From assembly GCA_963971575.1 (NCBI GenBank), contig OZ020611.1, positions 180,918,071 to 180,982,070 of the forward strand: a stretch of 64,000 nt of DNA, written 5' to 3'. This document shows positions 11,710 to 23,440 of the stretch, piece by piece; the stretch's first letter is position 1, and every line of letters starts with the position of its first letter. The notes beneath the pieces are model-generated. The model ran no database searches and was not told where the DNA came from. It saw only the letters and a list, made by a program, of their open reading frames with translations. A program made the translations under genes and the position numbers. This DNA is from Liopterus haemorrhoidalis. Taxonomy: Eukaryota > Arthropoda > Insecta > Coleoptera > Dytiscidae.

Positions 11710-11880
11710 TAGGCAGCACTCTTTCGGGGGGCAAGAAAGAGTATTTGACAGGCAAGTAATCAAGTCGGATGAGGAGGTGATGAAAGCGGTGCAAATCTGG
11801 TTTAGCGGGCAACCAAAAAACTTTATCCGTCGGCATTCGCAAGTTGCCCGAATGTTTGGAATAAGTGTGTATTAAAGAAA
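11710..11880 (+). pseudogene. Mariner transposase C-terminal relic
   Basis: Across shifted frames the sequence reads SDEEVMKAVQIWF followed by a piece equivalent to EQPKxFxxxGIRKLPERWxKCV (here ..IRRHSQVA/AFASCPNVWNKCV). This is the C-terminal end of mariner/Tc1-type transposases. Frameshifts and a degraded start show a dead fragment, and no terminal repeats are evident nearby. Confidence 0.6.
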
Positions 11881-12100
11881 AGGCATTATTTTAAATTGAA
11901 AAACGTTTCATTAATTTTGTGTTGTTGTTGTTGCTTTATAAAAAAAGTCCAGATCACATCTTTATATTATCCTTATATTTAATTAGGTACGTTTGCAATG
12001 AATATAATAAATTCTAGAAAACCTAGTCAGCTACTAAATAAATTTACTTAGGTAATTTATTTATCTGAGTTTGAGTCGGGTAACTTGTGGTTCTACAATA
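11881..12100. other. No recognised feature
   Basis: Contains a (GTT)n-like run near 11925. Otherwise AT-rich. Confidence 0.35.
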
Positions 12101-12104
12101 TATC

Positions 12105-12300
12105 TATTAAGGTGCCTACAGACGGAGTGACAATTAACGGCCAATGTTTACATTTGTCTAGCTCCGCATATCGTGTATACGGACAACACATCACAAGTCA
12201 CAGCCAACGTACGTGGGGTTTGGCGCTGGCTAACGTTCGCTTCCGAGGCGGTATTCTTAACACAAGTCAAAGATTGTGGTGTAGTGGGGCGGGAGCGCAA
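12105..12300 (+). repeat. Fragment of TTAAGGTGCCTACAGACG repeat
   Basis: Begins ATTAAGGTGCCTACAGACG. A related start (TTAAGGTGCCTACAAACG) occurs in reverse orientation at about 15508-15525, suggesting two partial copies of one DNA element. A TTAA target would fit piggyBac-like elements, but no second end is seen. A 75-codon frame here is probably spurious. Confidence 0.4.
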
Positions 12301-12426
12301 AGGGTTGTCTAAAACCCTTCTTTTAATAACTTCTTAAAATGAAATGCGCAATTCGCGCACATAACTGTTATCACGTGAAATCGGGAAAGCTTCGAATTAT
12401 ATATTGCATTTCTACATAATCAGAAT

Positions 12427-12592
12427 TGCCGTGGGTCGATGATAAAACGGTTGTATACGGAGCACAGGGATGCGGGTTCGATACCCCCATCTCCATCGGA
12501 TATTTATCTTGAAAAATTGGGCAGTCAGCTCTGGGGTCGACTCAACCTCAAGTATAAAATACTTCAAATGAGTACCTGTTTATACATGGACT
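12427..12592 (+). repeat. tRNA-derived SINE, family B, copy 1
   Basis: A tRNA-like head with a B box (GCGGGTTCGATACCC) is followed by the body GGGTCGACTCAACCTCAAGTA..GAGTACCTGTTTATACATGG. The body matches the family B copies inside both arms of the terminal palindrome (near 60856-61061 and 63370-63575). The A-box region is weak. Confidence 0.65.
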
Positions 12593-14390
12593 AGCAGTAT
12601 ACCCGCTGCTTCGCTACCGAAAAAAATAGTCGTAACCCGCTTAGATCGGGCCCATTTCGAAATCTTTTTTTCGTTAGTAAATATTCTTGCCACCCAAGGA
12701 AGTTTTTTTCTTCGTATTGCTTTAGGGGGTTACAATAATGTTCAATAGCGAATTTAACGTTATAATTGTCTTCAAAAATGAAAATAAAAAAATTTGTGAT
12801 ATACATTGTCGGGAACATTTTTGTAGCAATATTAAACCCTAAAATTCGTTAATATATATTTTGAATATTTATATCTTTTATATTTTTTTATAATACGGAA
12901 AAATTTTCCGACCTTTTTCTAAATATTTCTTAATTGATCGGAAGCCTGGTGTCATACAGCGATGATATATAGCTTAAAATATTTCCAGACAAATTTGCTA
13001 GACGCTGTTGTAAATAGCACTAAAATCGGTTAAGCCGTTTTTGAGTTTTAATACATGTACAGATTATAAACAGACGTCTGTGTGCCAACAAGAAATATAA
13101 CATAGGCCATACGAAGCGTTTTATAACTAACCTTGAATCTAGATTTGCCGTTTATGGGTTGATCAGAGCAAAATACGTTTTTGTACATGTGTATGGTAAC
13201 CTTTGGAAGCAAAAACCAAGTCGATATGTCATTATAGGTCTGATATATTAAGGAAATATTTGTTTATTTATTTATATTATTGATATTATAACAACTTTTG
13301 TTATGCACATGTTTAATGTTAAGTCAATAATAAGAGAGATATTTCAAGTTTATAAGTAGCGCTCCCTCTGTCCCCCTAAATATTCAAAAGCTACACTAAA
13401 CAGAAAATAATCGTTCTTCAATAAAAAAAATTGTCTTTATAAATTGTTGATGTAAAGTAAATAATAAGCTAGATATTTCCAGTATTTTAGTTTTAGCACC
13501 CACCCCCCTCCTCCCTATCTCAGCTTCTCAACCAATTGAATAATTTATAGGACAACATATTATATTTGTTTTTTTTTTTATTTTAAACAATTTTTCTCAT
13601 GTGCGTTTTTGTTGGTAAGTTAATAGTAAATGAGATTAGTTAGAAGATTAGTTTTATGTTGTCCCTTCGTAACTCCCGTAATATCAATCCAATTGAAAAA
13701 AAAAATCATTAAAAAAAAATTATTTTCTTTTTATAAGCAATTTTTCTGTTAAGTCTACGTCATAAGTTATACAATTTTTTTTTCTTCTGATTTTCGATTT
13801 GTCTCCTTATTTTGAGTGCATTTCCTACCTATGTATATACCAAATTTCAACTCGGTACACACAGATTTTCTGTTTTATGTGTATAAAATATTTTACTATT
13901 ATATTTAAATATCTATATAAAATAATAGATAAAAAATAAATAAATAAAATTAACAAAATTCTTAAAAATTCGCAAAAATAAAAAATCAGAAAACAAATGC
14001 TCGACTTAAGTCTCGCTCTGCATACACTAAACATAAATTTTGCTAAATTCACTGAATAAAATCACCTATAGCAGAACAATGATTAATCGTGCCGAACGAT
14101 ATTGGCCGATGTTCCACGAACTTACTATAGTTGTCCAAACAACCATTGAAACGAAATTCCCGCGATCTCACTGAACGCATCATACATACTTCGATGGTCC
14201 AATATAATTAAAAACAAAATTATTAATTTCTCGTTTCTGATGGGACTTTTTTGAGATTTTCGATTTTTCTAGTTATAATAAAAGCATTTGCTACCTGTAT
14301 GCAAAATTTCAACTCTGTAGCTTATCTGGAAGTGGGTTAGAATTTCCGGACATAGCCACAAATATTTTTTTTTATATATAAAGATAATAG
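12593..14390 (+). repeat. Long repeat of unknown class starting CCCGCTGCTTCGCTACC
   Basis: The left edge reads TATACCCGCTGCTTCGCTACC. The inner part contains AAATCGGTTAAGCCGTTTTTGAG near 13022 and a segment (13300-13560) shared with 31190-31400 and 41200-41440. The right side ends near 14390 in TATATATAAAGATAATAG. Repeats with such a start and an 'AAATCGGT..AGCCGTTTTTGAG' motif are widespread in arthropod genomes, but I cannot name the class. No coding frame is supported. Confidence 0.45.
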
Positions 14391-15079
14391 AATCGTTCGA
14401 AATGTCACACTGACCACGTGGTTTTCATATCTATAGCCGGCAGTCTAGAAACGAAGAACTTACCTTCTCTGCCCCTTATACGCCTATCTAGGTGTTGGGA
14501 TTCTATTATTTATTTATTTTATTTATGTTTACATAATTACATACGGTCAGTGCGATGCAAACAGCTGTACGTCGAACGCCGATTTGTTATGATTGTTTTT
14601 GATTTCTCTTGTGGTTTGTGCTTGTGGCGTATCATTGCGCTTGTATTCTTTGTTTTTAAAACTTTTAAATTCCATACATTTTAAATATTAATATGGCTGA
14701 AAAACGTAAAGACCAAACAAAACATTTCTTTTTTAATAAAAAAAGCATAAATCTGCATGATCCTCCAATTGAGATTTGAAAATCACAAAATTATGTGCAA
14801 AATTGCTTCAGAAACTATCGTTCATCTATAGACACACAAACACGTTAAGTTCAAGAAGTTGAAGAGAATGTCATCTCGAAGCTTTTATAAGTAACAATTA
14901 ATTAGATTACATTTTGATAAATTGATTTGTTCTGTTTTTTTTTTTTTTTTTTTTTTATATTAAAGTATCCCCCATTATCTAATTTTCCATTAAAACATTC
15001 CTACGGTGGATACTTCCTACGGTTTATTTTGAACTTCCTTACGTGAGTGGGGAAGAGCTCTCGCACTTTTTCATTTAGC
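14391..15079. other. No recognised feature; T-rich run
   Basis: A long T homopolymer lies near 14936-14957. No supported gene. Confidence 0.35.
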
Positions 15080-15530
15080 ACTACACAACTGGTCAAAGGG
15101 GTTTGACCAACGTTGGTGCAGACTTGCATATGCATGTTAGCACCGTACACCCGACGCACACGCTCGTGTCATCACTTCAGTGGAGAGTGTTGTGCTCAAA
15201 AGGAAGGTTATAACCATATTTGCTTAATTATGAAGTCTACTTAATTTAAAAAATATTTTTTATACTTATAATCTAATTTAAATATCAAAAGCAAGATCAA
15301 AACTGCCACCATAACCTCACTTTCACTCTCAAACGCCATTTTACTAACGTTGGTCCATGTTCGCTATTTTTGTACTAAGCCATCGTTGACGCTTCATCGA
15401 CACATCATCTACATGGTAGGCATATACAAATGTGCGCCAATGCTACAAGTTATGGCCAACTTTACCAACGCTTGGCCAACGCTGGTAGTTGGCCAACCTT
15501 TGGAACATCGTTTGTAGGCACCTTAACACG
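15080..15530 (-). repeat. Second copy of the GGTGCCTACA repeat, minus strand
   Basis: Reading the minus strand from 15525, it begins TTAAGGTGCCTACAAACG, as at 12107. It contains repeated GTTGGCCAAC and AACGTTGG motifs (15115, 15345, 15455-15495) that make short inverted repeats. No other end is identified. Confidence 0.4.
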
Positions 15531-16239
15531 TTCCTTTCCTACACTCTCATTCGCTTTCGATTATCGCTGTTCAAAGTCCACAAGCCACTTCGATACAGAC
15601 TTGTTGGTCTTATAACTGATTTATATCAGAGCTTTGCCAGATACTCAATAAAAGTATTTCAAATACCAAATACATATCAAAGTAATTGAAATAACAAATA
15701 CTATTAGTCATCACTGATAAAAAGTATTTAAAATATCAAATACTTTTAAAAAGTATTGGAAATTATGTATTTCAAATATTTTAATTCAATTGAAATACTA
15801 GAAGTACTAATTCAGAAAAATTCTTGAATTCTAGAAGTATTTGAAATACCCAGAATATTTGACATCAAAAGTATTTCAAGTACCGAAAATACATATATGA
15901 AACACGCAAAATATTTTAAATACCGATAAAAAAAAAAGAAATATTTTAATATATACTTTAAAATTAATTTTTAAAATATAAATGAAATAAATAAGAAGAA
16001 AAATATAAAAATTTCTACTTGAGAACAAAGAACAAGGTATGCAGTTTTGATAAATTATGTATGGTATTAAAGTCAGTTCCAAGTTTTCACGTGGATGAAA
16101 TAAATTCATTTATGTCCACCAATTACTATTCCTTTACAGTGACAGTCATTAAAATAATATTTTATATCACTCGAGAAAATTAGACTCTTAAATTATATTC
16201 AGACTTTGGGTTCCATGGCAGTCCAAACTGTTACAAAAT

Positions 16240-17225
16240 TATTTGGAACGTAAGATAGTATTTGAAATACTAGGAAAATATTTAAAATACTAGGGGAAAT
16301 TTGAAATACCGGAGAAGATTTGAAATACTATAGAAATATTTGAAATACTAGAAAATTTTATGAAATACTAGGGCAATATTTGAAATACTAGGAAATGTTT
16401 GAAATACTAAGGAAGGTTTCAAATACAAGCAAAAATTTGTAATACTAGGGAAATATTTGAAATTCTAGGGAAGATTTTAAATACTAGGGGAAATTTGAAA
16501 TACTATGGAATATTAGAAATACTGGCAAGGTTTATGAAATACTAGGGCAGTATTTGAAATACTAGGAAATGTTTGAAATACTAAGGAAGATTTCAAATAC
16601 TAGAGAAGATTCGAAATACTAGGGAAATATTTGAAATGCTAGGGAAGATTTGAAATATTAGGGAAAATTTGAAATACTGGGGAAAAAAGGTTTATGAAAT
16701 ACTACGGCAGTATTTGAAATACTAGGAAATGTTTGAAATACTAAGGAAGATTTCAAATACTAGAGAAGATTTGAAATTCTAGGGAAATATTAGAAATACT
16801 GGGAAGGTTTATGAAATACTACGGCAGTATTTGAAATACTAGGAAATGTTTGAAATACTAAGAAAGATTTCAAATACTAGAGAAGATTCGAAATACTAGT
16901 GAAATATTTTAAATGCTAGGGAAGATTTGAAATACTATGGAAATATTAGAAATTCTGGGAAGGTTTATGAAATACTAGGACAATATTTCCTATTAGGAAA
17001 TGTTTGAAATACTAGGGAAGATTAGAAATACTAAAGAAAATTTGAAATTCTAAGAAAGATTTGAAAAACTACGAAAGATTTGAATACATGGGAAATATTT
17101 GAAATGCTAGAAAATATTAGAAATACTTCGAAAATTTGAAATACTACTGAAATATTGGAAATACAAGGAGTGTATATGAATACCAGGGAAATATTTGAAA
17201 TACTAGGAAATAATTGAAATACTTT
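16240..17225. repeat. Minisatellite, ~19-20-bp unit TTTGAAATACTAGGGAA
   Basis: About 50 degenerate tandem units of the form ATTTGAAATACTAGGGAA. A higher-order pattern is visible: the marker TGAAATACTA(G/C)GGCA recurs at about 16361, 16534, 16694, 16812 and 16968, so blocks of about 118-173 bp were themselves duplicated. It lies wholly within the hAT-like element. Confidence 0.9.
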
Positions 17226-17382
17226 TCAGATTTGACAATACTGATTTTTTCAAACAACAAATATCAAATACAAATACCACGTAGAAAGTATTTGTAAATC
17301 TAAATGTCTAGAGCACTTTTTTGAAGTATTTGAAATACAATATTTCAAATATCAGAAAGTAAATGAAATATTTTTTCATATA

Positions 17383-17717
17383 TAGTGGTACCTCGATTTT
17401 CGTTGACTTCGGTTATCGTCGGCTTCGGTTTTCGCCGATTTTTTACGAAAAATATGTCTCGGTTTTCGTCAGCTGCCTCGGATTTCGTCGGCGTACTGCG
17501 ACCCAATTCAAGTGTCCGAATTCAAAGATTACGTAGAGGCTGAAGGATTCATCCCAGAACAAGTATTCAACTGTGATGAAACTGACCTCTTTTGGAACAC
17601 TATACCAAAGAGGACATTCATTACACAGTAGGTTACATTATTGCGTCGGTTTTCGTTGGTTTCGGGTTTCAACGATTGTTTTCGGACGGATTATCGACGA
17701 AAACCGAGGTACCACTG
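17383..17717 (+). mobile_element. 335-bp mini-Tigger (pogo-like) with transposase fragment
   Basis: The ends read (T)AGTGGTACCTCGATTTTCG and the reverse complement of CAGTGGTACCTCGGTTTTCG, with flanking TA at 17381-17382 and 17718-17719. Between them, about 17500-17630 encodes EFKDYVEAEGFIPEQVF then NCDETDLFW, the part of a Tigger/CENP-B-related DDE transposase around its catalytic aspartate. The rest of the transposase is deleted. Subterminal GGTTTTCGTCGG motifs are repeated. It is inserted inside the hAT-like element, so it is younger. Confidence 0.88.
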
Positions 17718-17753
17718 TACTTTATTTCAAATATTCTCAACTCTGACTTATAT

Positions 17754-18400
17754 ATCCTAAGTTTAGTCTATCTTGACACGTACATAGATATAATTTAAAA
17801 TAATTCATCCTCACGAAAGATTCAAGATTACATATTCAGTTTGAGTAGTACATTGTTTTTATTATTATCTTAAGTAATTCAAAACTACAATAATATTCAT
17901 GAATTGCAATAAAAGTAATTCCAAACTGAATTTAAAAGTGACCTATTAAAGTGAACAATAATTCTAAGGTTCTTAAAGAGAAGAAACACTGCAAATGTAA
18001 AGTGTCTACTTCACTTTAAGTTTCGAATACTCTTCTCGTTCTGCTGATTTAGGAGCATTGAACTTTTACCTAACATCTCTTTGTTAACAAAAGTTATTTG
18101 TGTCTTTATTGAAATCATTATTTTTCTCTTTAATAAAACGAACAGACGAAATAATTTTAGCACAGTCTATCCTTTCCTTACAATATGGATTATATATAAT
18201 AGAATCTGTTACTTAATTTATACATATTTTTCCAACAACTAATTGTCTCATTTCGATATGTTAGTTGACAAGAAATTGCGGAACTTAATTCCGCATGCTC
18301 TATTCATTTCCATTAAAGCGCGCGCAGGCGGTTTGAAAATTTGTTTTATAGTACCAGCTGCGGGCACAACAATGGCTGTCAACAATATTTACATCGTATA
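17754..18400. other. No recognised feature
   Basis: AT-rich, with a local GC-richer spot near 18317-18380. No domain or repeat found. Confidence 0.4.
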
Positions 18401-18404
18401 TTCA

Positions 18405-20260
18405 TGATTCTTCTTCTTCTAGTACCTATCAGTTCCGGATTTTGGATGTTTTAATAGCAAACTTGGCCTTGTTAACGGCTGCCTGGAAGAACTACATAGT
18501 CGCAGAGAACCATTCCCTCAAAGATTTCAACCATGAATACGTCTTCTTCCTGGACCTCTCTTGAGGAGCACGTTTCCTTGCAAAATAAGTAGCAAAAATT
18601 CATATCTGCCACTGTTTCGCATAATGTGTTCGATACGAGGGTTACTTTTTGTGTTTTTACAAACGACCACTAGATGGCAATATTTAAATGTGTCATTATA
18701 ATATTCGTAAAATTAGATATTTGTTATTGTGAAATCAGAGGTATCCTTTGGTATATCGCAGACTGCAATACATTTCTAATACAAAATGTCGCAGATATGG
18801 GGTCTTATATTATGTATATTTATAGCCATTGCATAGATGTATGAGCGTAGATTTATGCTAGATTTTATATAACACTACTATAACAGAAGTGCATTTTCAT
18901 TATAGAGGATGTGCTGTGAATAGCAAAAAGATTTAAAGTGTTGTTAGGAAAATAATTTTATTAAATAATTCCAAAAAGTTACTTTCTTACACATGATAAA
19001 ATTCTGGACAAGAAGCTCGGGTCTAGACGATGATTGTAAATAAAATATATTGTTGTTTTTATAATTGGTTTGAAGAATTTCTTCGTGGTCTTGCGTTCGT
19101 CAGTGATAAATCTCGTGAAAGTCAACCAAAATCGGTTTTGATTCAAAATACATCGATGCTGTACCCAAAATGATTAAAGAAAATCGGCATGTGACACCGT
19201 GAGGTAGAGGCATCCTTTGGCATATCGCAAACTGCGATACATTCGATTTTGCATGAACATTTTAGTTATGAAAAAGATCTGTTCCCGATGGATTCCGCAT
19301 AATTTGACCGAAGCTCAAAAAAATGCTCGTGTTGATTGGTGTAAGAGAATGCTAAAAAAATCCAACCTAGGCACTGAAAAATCCGTATACAACATCGTTA
19401 CAGGTGACGAAACTTGGATTTATTAATATGAACCTGAAACTAAGCAACAATCCACTGTTTGGGTCTTCCAATATGAACCGAAACCCACCAAATTTGTTCA
19501 TTCACCACTTTCAAGAAAATGATTCTTATTTCTTCGGTTGTACTGAACATGTCGCAACCATTCCTTTAGAGGATCGGAGGACAGTTAATGCTGAATGGCA
19601 TACAACAATTTGTTTGCTAGAAGTCATCGACAAAATCAGAAAAAACAACAAGAAACGTCGCATCATTTTTCATCATGACAATACGAGCTCCCACACAGCA
19701 CGTCAAGAAATTGATTATTTGACGGAGAAAAACATTGAATTAATATCTCATTGCTCATATTCACCTGATTTATCCCCTAACGACTTTTTTTTTTGTTCCC
19801 CATTGTCAAACAAAAAATGCGTTTCATCACCTCAAGAAACTGTTAAAGCCTTCGAAAACCATGTTTTTGAGATAACAATTTCAGATTGGAAAATATGTTT
19901 CGAGAATTGGTTTGAACGCATGCAGAAGTGTATAAATCTTAATATTGTAAAAGGCAATAAAACAGTTTGTTCCAAAAAAAAAAAAAAAATTTCTTAGTTT
20001 TTATAAAAACTCAAAAGTTATCCCTCGTATACTCAAGTTGTTTAACCGTGTAAATGATTTCTGCTTCCTTCTTGAGCTTCGCTAATACTGTTTTGTTGGT
20101 GATGTGGTCTTTCCAAGAAATTCTGAGGATTCGGTGATATGTCCACATTTCAAAAACCTGTAGTTTTTTTCAATTTCCCATATCGTCCCCAACAATGGAC
20201 ACAGTATCTTACTGGACCGTATTCGTAGCAATATAAATAAAAAAAAAAAAACTTATATAT
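18405..20260 (-). pseudogene. LINE C-terminal relic split by a mariner
   Basis: On the minus strand 20240 down to 20028 reads FEMWTYHRILRISWKDH followed by ITNKTVLAKLKKEAEI. After the inserted mariner, 18635 down to 18405 continues with EHIMRNSGRYEFL..LLKRGPGRRR and ends near a (GAA)n-like tail. This is the C-terminal part of a LINE polymerase class very common in insects (motifs MW.WR.LRISW.DH.TN..VL and GKRGPGRRR.SWL). Frameshifts are present. Joining the flanks at TA restores the motif order, so the mariner arrived later. Confidence 0.8.
18636..20027 (+). mobile_element. Mariner-like transposon, near full length, dead
   Basis: Terminal repeats: CGAGGGTTACTTTTTGTG on the left and the reverse complement of CGAGGGATAACTTTTGAG on the right, flanked by TA (18634-18635, 20028-20029). 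The transposase is on the plus strand in shifted frames: helix-turn-helix remnants (YNWFEEFLRG, about 19057), then IHSILHEH in a shifted frame, NLTEAQKNARVDWCKRML and GDETWIY ending near 19426 (first catalytic Asp), HHDNTSSHTARQ (second, about 19670) and YSPDLSPNDFFF (third, about 19770), with the end near 19990. Length 1,392 bp fits the family. Frameshifts near 19060-19260 and 19420 break it. An N-terminal segment is partly duplicated at 18748-18780. Confidence 0.9.
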
Positions 20261-21437
20261 TCATTCATACGTTTGTCTGCATGATAGAAATTGTGACAAA
20301 ACGTATAGACCAGGGTTCGGCAACATTTTATAAGTCGCGGGCTGCATTCAATATTTTTTAATTTTGTTTTTAAGTCGCGGGCCGTTTTCTGTAACAAAAT
20401 TTTTTGGTGGCCATACTTGCCTTTGTAATTTCTATTTTTTACGATCTAGTTCTTGTTTATACGTATTTGCGTAGGCATAAATATTTCTAGTATGTAAGAA
20501 GCCTAAAGCAGTGCGGCTGAAGCAATGTGTTGGCTATACTAGATAAAAAAAGTAAAAATTATATTTTCTTATTGGTGAGCCACATAAAATCGTTTGGCAA
20601 GTCGCAGCATTAGTATGAGAGTTCTGAGTTGCGATCTCTGGTATAGATCTAGACTGAAAGTTGGCATGCGTGTAAAATACATTGACACGCATATAGAAAA
20701 ATACTGAGACTTAAAAAAACACACAGCCCAAAAAATATAATTTGTATTTAACATATAAATAAATATAAATGTACTCCTTGTGTTTGAGAAGAATATCAAG
20801 TAAAACCTCTTGATGCGTAGATACATGAGTAAATTTTTATTTTTGAAAAATGTAATATTTTTGCGATTTTCGCCAAAAATGTGTCAAAAAACTTTTGTCC
20901 CACATCCTATTTCCCAGAAGAGTTGTGTAAAAATCTGAACCGGGAACCGAAATAGTTCAGATATTTTGATCAAATTAGTTTATCGAAAAATATAGCATTT
21001 GTGCTGTCGTTGAAAAAAAAATATATATATTTTTATCAAAAGAAAGATATTTTTAAATAAAAATTTATTTTAACAACATTTTACCAAAACATGCTAAAAA
21101 AACTTTTGTCGCACACCCTGTAACCCAAAGGGGTTAATATAAATTTCTAGACATTTCTAGAAATTCTTAGCACTGCACATTGATGGCAACCGGAAGAGTT
21201 CAACTGGAATTTTCGATCTGAATATTTTTTGGTTATCGAAATATTTGACATACCGTGCGTAACATTAATTAACTAACTAACTGGTTAGCTGGACAGCTGG
21301 CTTTCGTAATTAAGTACAGTTGTAAATTAACAGATGGAAGCATTATCGAATTTTATGCTTTTATATATGTATCCACAATTTCTTGTCCCTTGCTTACAAA
21401 ACCCTGAAATGTGTCAAAATCACTTCATATCAATTTG
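20258..21437 (+). repeat. Dispersed family R, copy 4 (split by a hAT)
   Basis: Before the hAT the sequence GTTTGTCTGCATGATAGAAATTGT, and after it CTAGACTGAAAGTTGGCATGC, correspond to adjacent parts of copies R1 and R3 (GTCTGTTCGGTAAAAATTGT..AGAGAGTTGAAATTTGGCATGC). Further matches are CTTTTGTCCCACATCC near 20895 and again (CTTTTGTCGCACACCCTGTA) near 21100, indicating an internal partial duplication. The tail at 21395-21437 matches the family's 3' end. Confidence 0.7.
20311..20640. mobile_element. 330-bp hAT-like element inside family R
   Basis: Begins CAGGGTTCGGCAACATTT and ends GAGTTGCGATCTCTG. Flanking 8-mers GTATAGAC (20303-20310) and GTATAGAT (20641-20648) match at seven of eight positions. 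Interior motifs (AAGTCGCGGGCTGC, GTCGCGGGCCG) are typical of this hAT end type. Removing it restores continuity of family R. Terminal repeats are degenerate. Confidence 0.7.
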
Positions 21438-21439
21438 TC

Positions 21440-22205
21440 TAAACTTAGCTTACGTAACGATTACGTTTAATTAGATTAGGTTTAATGTCTCTATGGTTAT
21501 ACACTATTAACTTACAGTTATGACGATGGCAGCTAATCCAATTTAGAGATACATATTCACAAACTCTTGACTCATGAGAGGTCTTTTTACAGAACTTTTA
21601 CAAACAAAACGCTAATCCCTGCTGATTATTACTAATTAGTACACGACACTAAATATCTCACTACCATCATCCGACAACCCATTTGTCTCTCTCATAAGTT
21701 TTACAACATCTCTTTTATACGAGTTACGTTGTTAGTGTTAAAACTATACTTGAGACTAAACACTCTAAGACATATGTACCCTTCAAGAGTCATATGAGAA
21801 CTCCAAAATGTCTTTAACCATGACTGACAAAATTGAACTCCATGAATTTTAACATTGCTCCTCTAAAGAATCTCATTACATACTGAGCAACTGTTTTTCT
21901 CTCAACTTTTCAAAATGGCATTTATATTCTCGTACTTTAGATTGTGTAATCTCACTAGAAAAATGAACCAAAACTAAAATGTTTATATTCCCGACAGATA
22001 TTAATTGAATAGTTTATTTTATAAAACACCTTTCTAGCAAAATTGGCAAAATTGAATCTATTCTAGATTCATAAAACTCGTAGACGTACACATAGTTTAT
22101 TTCTTTCACTCCACTACGATTCGTGTAGTTGGTACTAGGCATGTGCTCTTAAGGATTGTTGAGTTACTGCTAAATAACTGGATTTGAATGGAACCAAAGA
22201 TTATA
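21440..22205. other. No recognised feature
   Basis: AT-rich sequence with no supported frame or repeat ends. Confidence 0.4.
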
Positions 22206-22208
22206 TAT

Positions 22209-22248
22209 GGTAAGTATTAATATCCTTAATAGGATATTAATACTTACC
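22209..22248. repeat. Perfect 18-bp hairpin at a LINE 5' truncation
   Basis: GGTAAGTATTAATATCCT (22209-22226), loop TAAT, then its exact reverse complement (22231-22248). The right arm abuts the start of recognisable LINE coding sequence. Confidence 0.95.
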
Positions 22249-22453
22249 AGGTACTTGCTTAGGATCTACTCTGTTTTTGATTTATATCAATGATATTGCT
22301 ACCGATGTAAATTTCGATTTTCTTAACATATTTGCTGATGATACTTTGGTAGCAATATATGATAATAATATTAATGTAGCCGTTGATAAAATGAACAGAG
22401 AGTTAAAAAAACTAAATATATACTTTTGCCAAAATAAACTGAAACTTAATGTA

Positions 22454-23404
22454 CAGGTGGGCCTCGATTTACGCCGGTGTTACGTACCGGCGCAAAATAA
22501 AGTGGCGCAAATCAAAGCAAAGAATGTTCATTCCAGAGACGGATTAACATTCTATTCGAATTAATATTTTAGTTTTTTTTAAATTATTTTTGATTTTTCT
22601 TTATTTATTACTTATATATACAGAAAATTACAATATTATTACAGAACATACAATACAATGCAACAGTACGATACAAATAAACAAAAATTAAAACAGAAAT
22701 CAAAATTATAATAAAAAATAAAAGCAAAACCTTTGAAAGAATATTAAAAATTTATTTTTCTTTATTTTTTCTTTCACGCTTATGTGCTCAAGGTTCCATA
22801 GATGTTTTGATATTTTTTATTATAGTTGAACTGCGTTCGCAATCATGATCTGTCTTACAAATGTCTTAATTTTTTAATTTTATCTTCATTTTTCAATATT
22901 GTAGTCACCGTTGATGGAGGTAAGTTTAGGCATCTACAAATCTTCGGACGAGTTTCACCATTCTCTATTCTTTTAATAACTTCAATTTTTGTCTCAATCG
23001 AAATAGACCTACGTTGTTTTCTATCGTGTTTTGTAGATATATCTTCCATTGGTATTAATGAAAATTATAATTATTACTCAATAATTTTAAATTAAATTTT
23101 AAAAGTAAGTTAATAAAAATAATATAGAAAAATTAAAAATTATTAAATTTAGATTATATAAAATATTAGATTTAGATTTATTTAAATTTAAATATGTACA
23201 TATCATAAAGCAGACACTCTTAAGCGAGTTAAATTTATTTTACAACTGAATACGTCTCAGTAGTGCGATTACTGCGACTGCGTAAACCACGAGACATCCC
23301 CGCTTCGACCACTGAACCGTCGACACCCGACTCCGACGTTCAACTGTTTCAAAGCGGCGTTATTTTAAGGTCGCTGCCAACCGGCGTAAAATAAGGCCCA
23401 CCTG
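22454..23404 (-). mobile_element. Tigger/pogo-like element, 951 bp
   Basis: Ends: CAGGTGGGCCTCGATTTACG and the reverse complement of CAGGTGGGCCTTATTTTACG, flanked by TA (22452-22453, 23405-23406). On the minus strand 23049 down to 22855 encodes a CENP-B-type N-terminal helix-turn-helix domain (RRSISIETKIEVIKRIENG and PPSTVTTILKNEDKI), which in this family binds the element ends. The DDE domain is absent, so it is a non-autonomous deletion derivative. It is inserted in the LINE RT. Confidence 0.9.
22855..23049 (-). pseudogene. CENP-B/Tigger HTH domain fragment
   Basis: A 64-codon frame opening MEDISTKHDRKQRRSIS. Residues ~12-60 fit the CENP-B N-terminal DNA-binding fold: the KxxVIKRIENGE helix and the recognition helix with PPSTVTTILKN. 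It ends soon after KNEDKIKKL, where intact transposases continue into a second HTH and the catalytic domain. The open frame without a stop suggests modest age. It belongs to the surrounding Tigger, not to a host gene. Confidence 0.85.
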
Positions 23405-23440
23405 TACTTAAAACTAAATGTATGATTTTATCCTCTAAAT

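Larger units (their letters stand above)
15627..17745. mobile_element. hAT-like element carrying an internal minisatellite
   Basis: Ends are CAGAGCTTTGCC on the left and CTCAACTCTG on the right (reverse complement CAGAGTTGAG). The flanking 8-mers ATTTATAT (15619-15626) and ACTTATAT (17746-17753) match at seven of eight positions, as expected of an aged hAT target duplication. The interior is built almost entirely of variants of GTATTTGAAATAC in both orientations near the ends, plus the tandem array at 16240-17225. A mini-Tigger at 17383-17717 is inserted near its right end. No transposase was seen. The terminal repeats are short, so this is a supported but not certain call. Confidence 0.6.

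Noticed and set aside
16240..17225. CRISPR-like array of regularly spaced repeats
   Set aside because: Units are adjacent without unique spacers, the context is eukaryotic and transposon-rich, and the array lies inside a hAT-like element.
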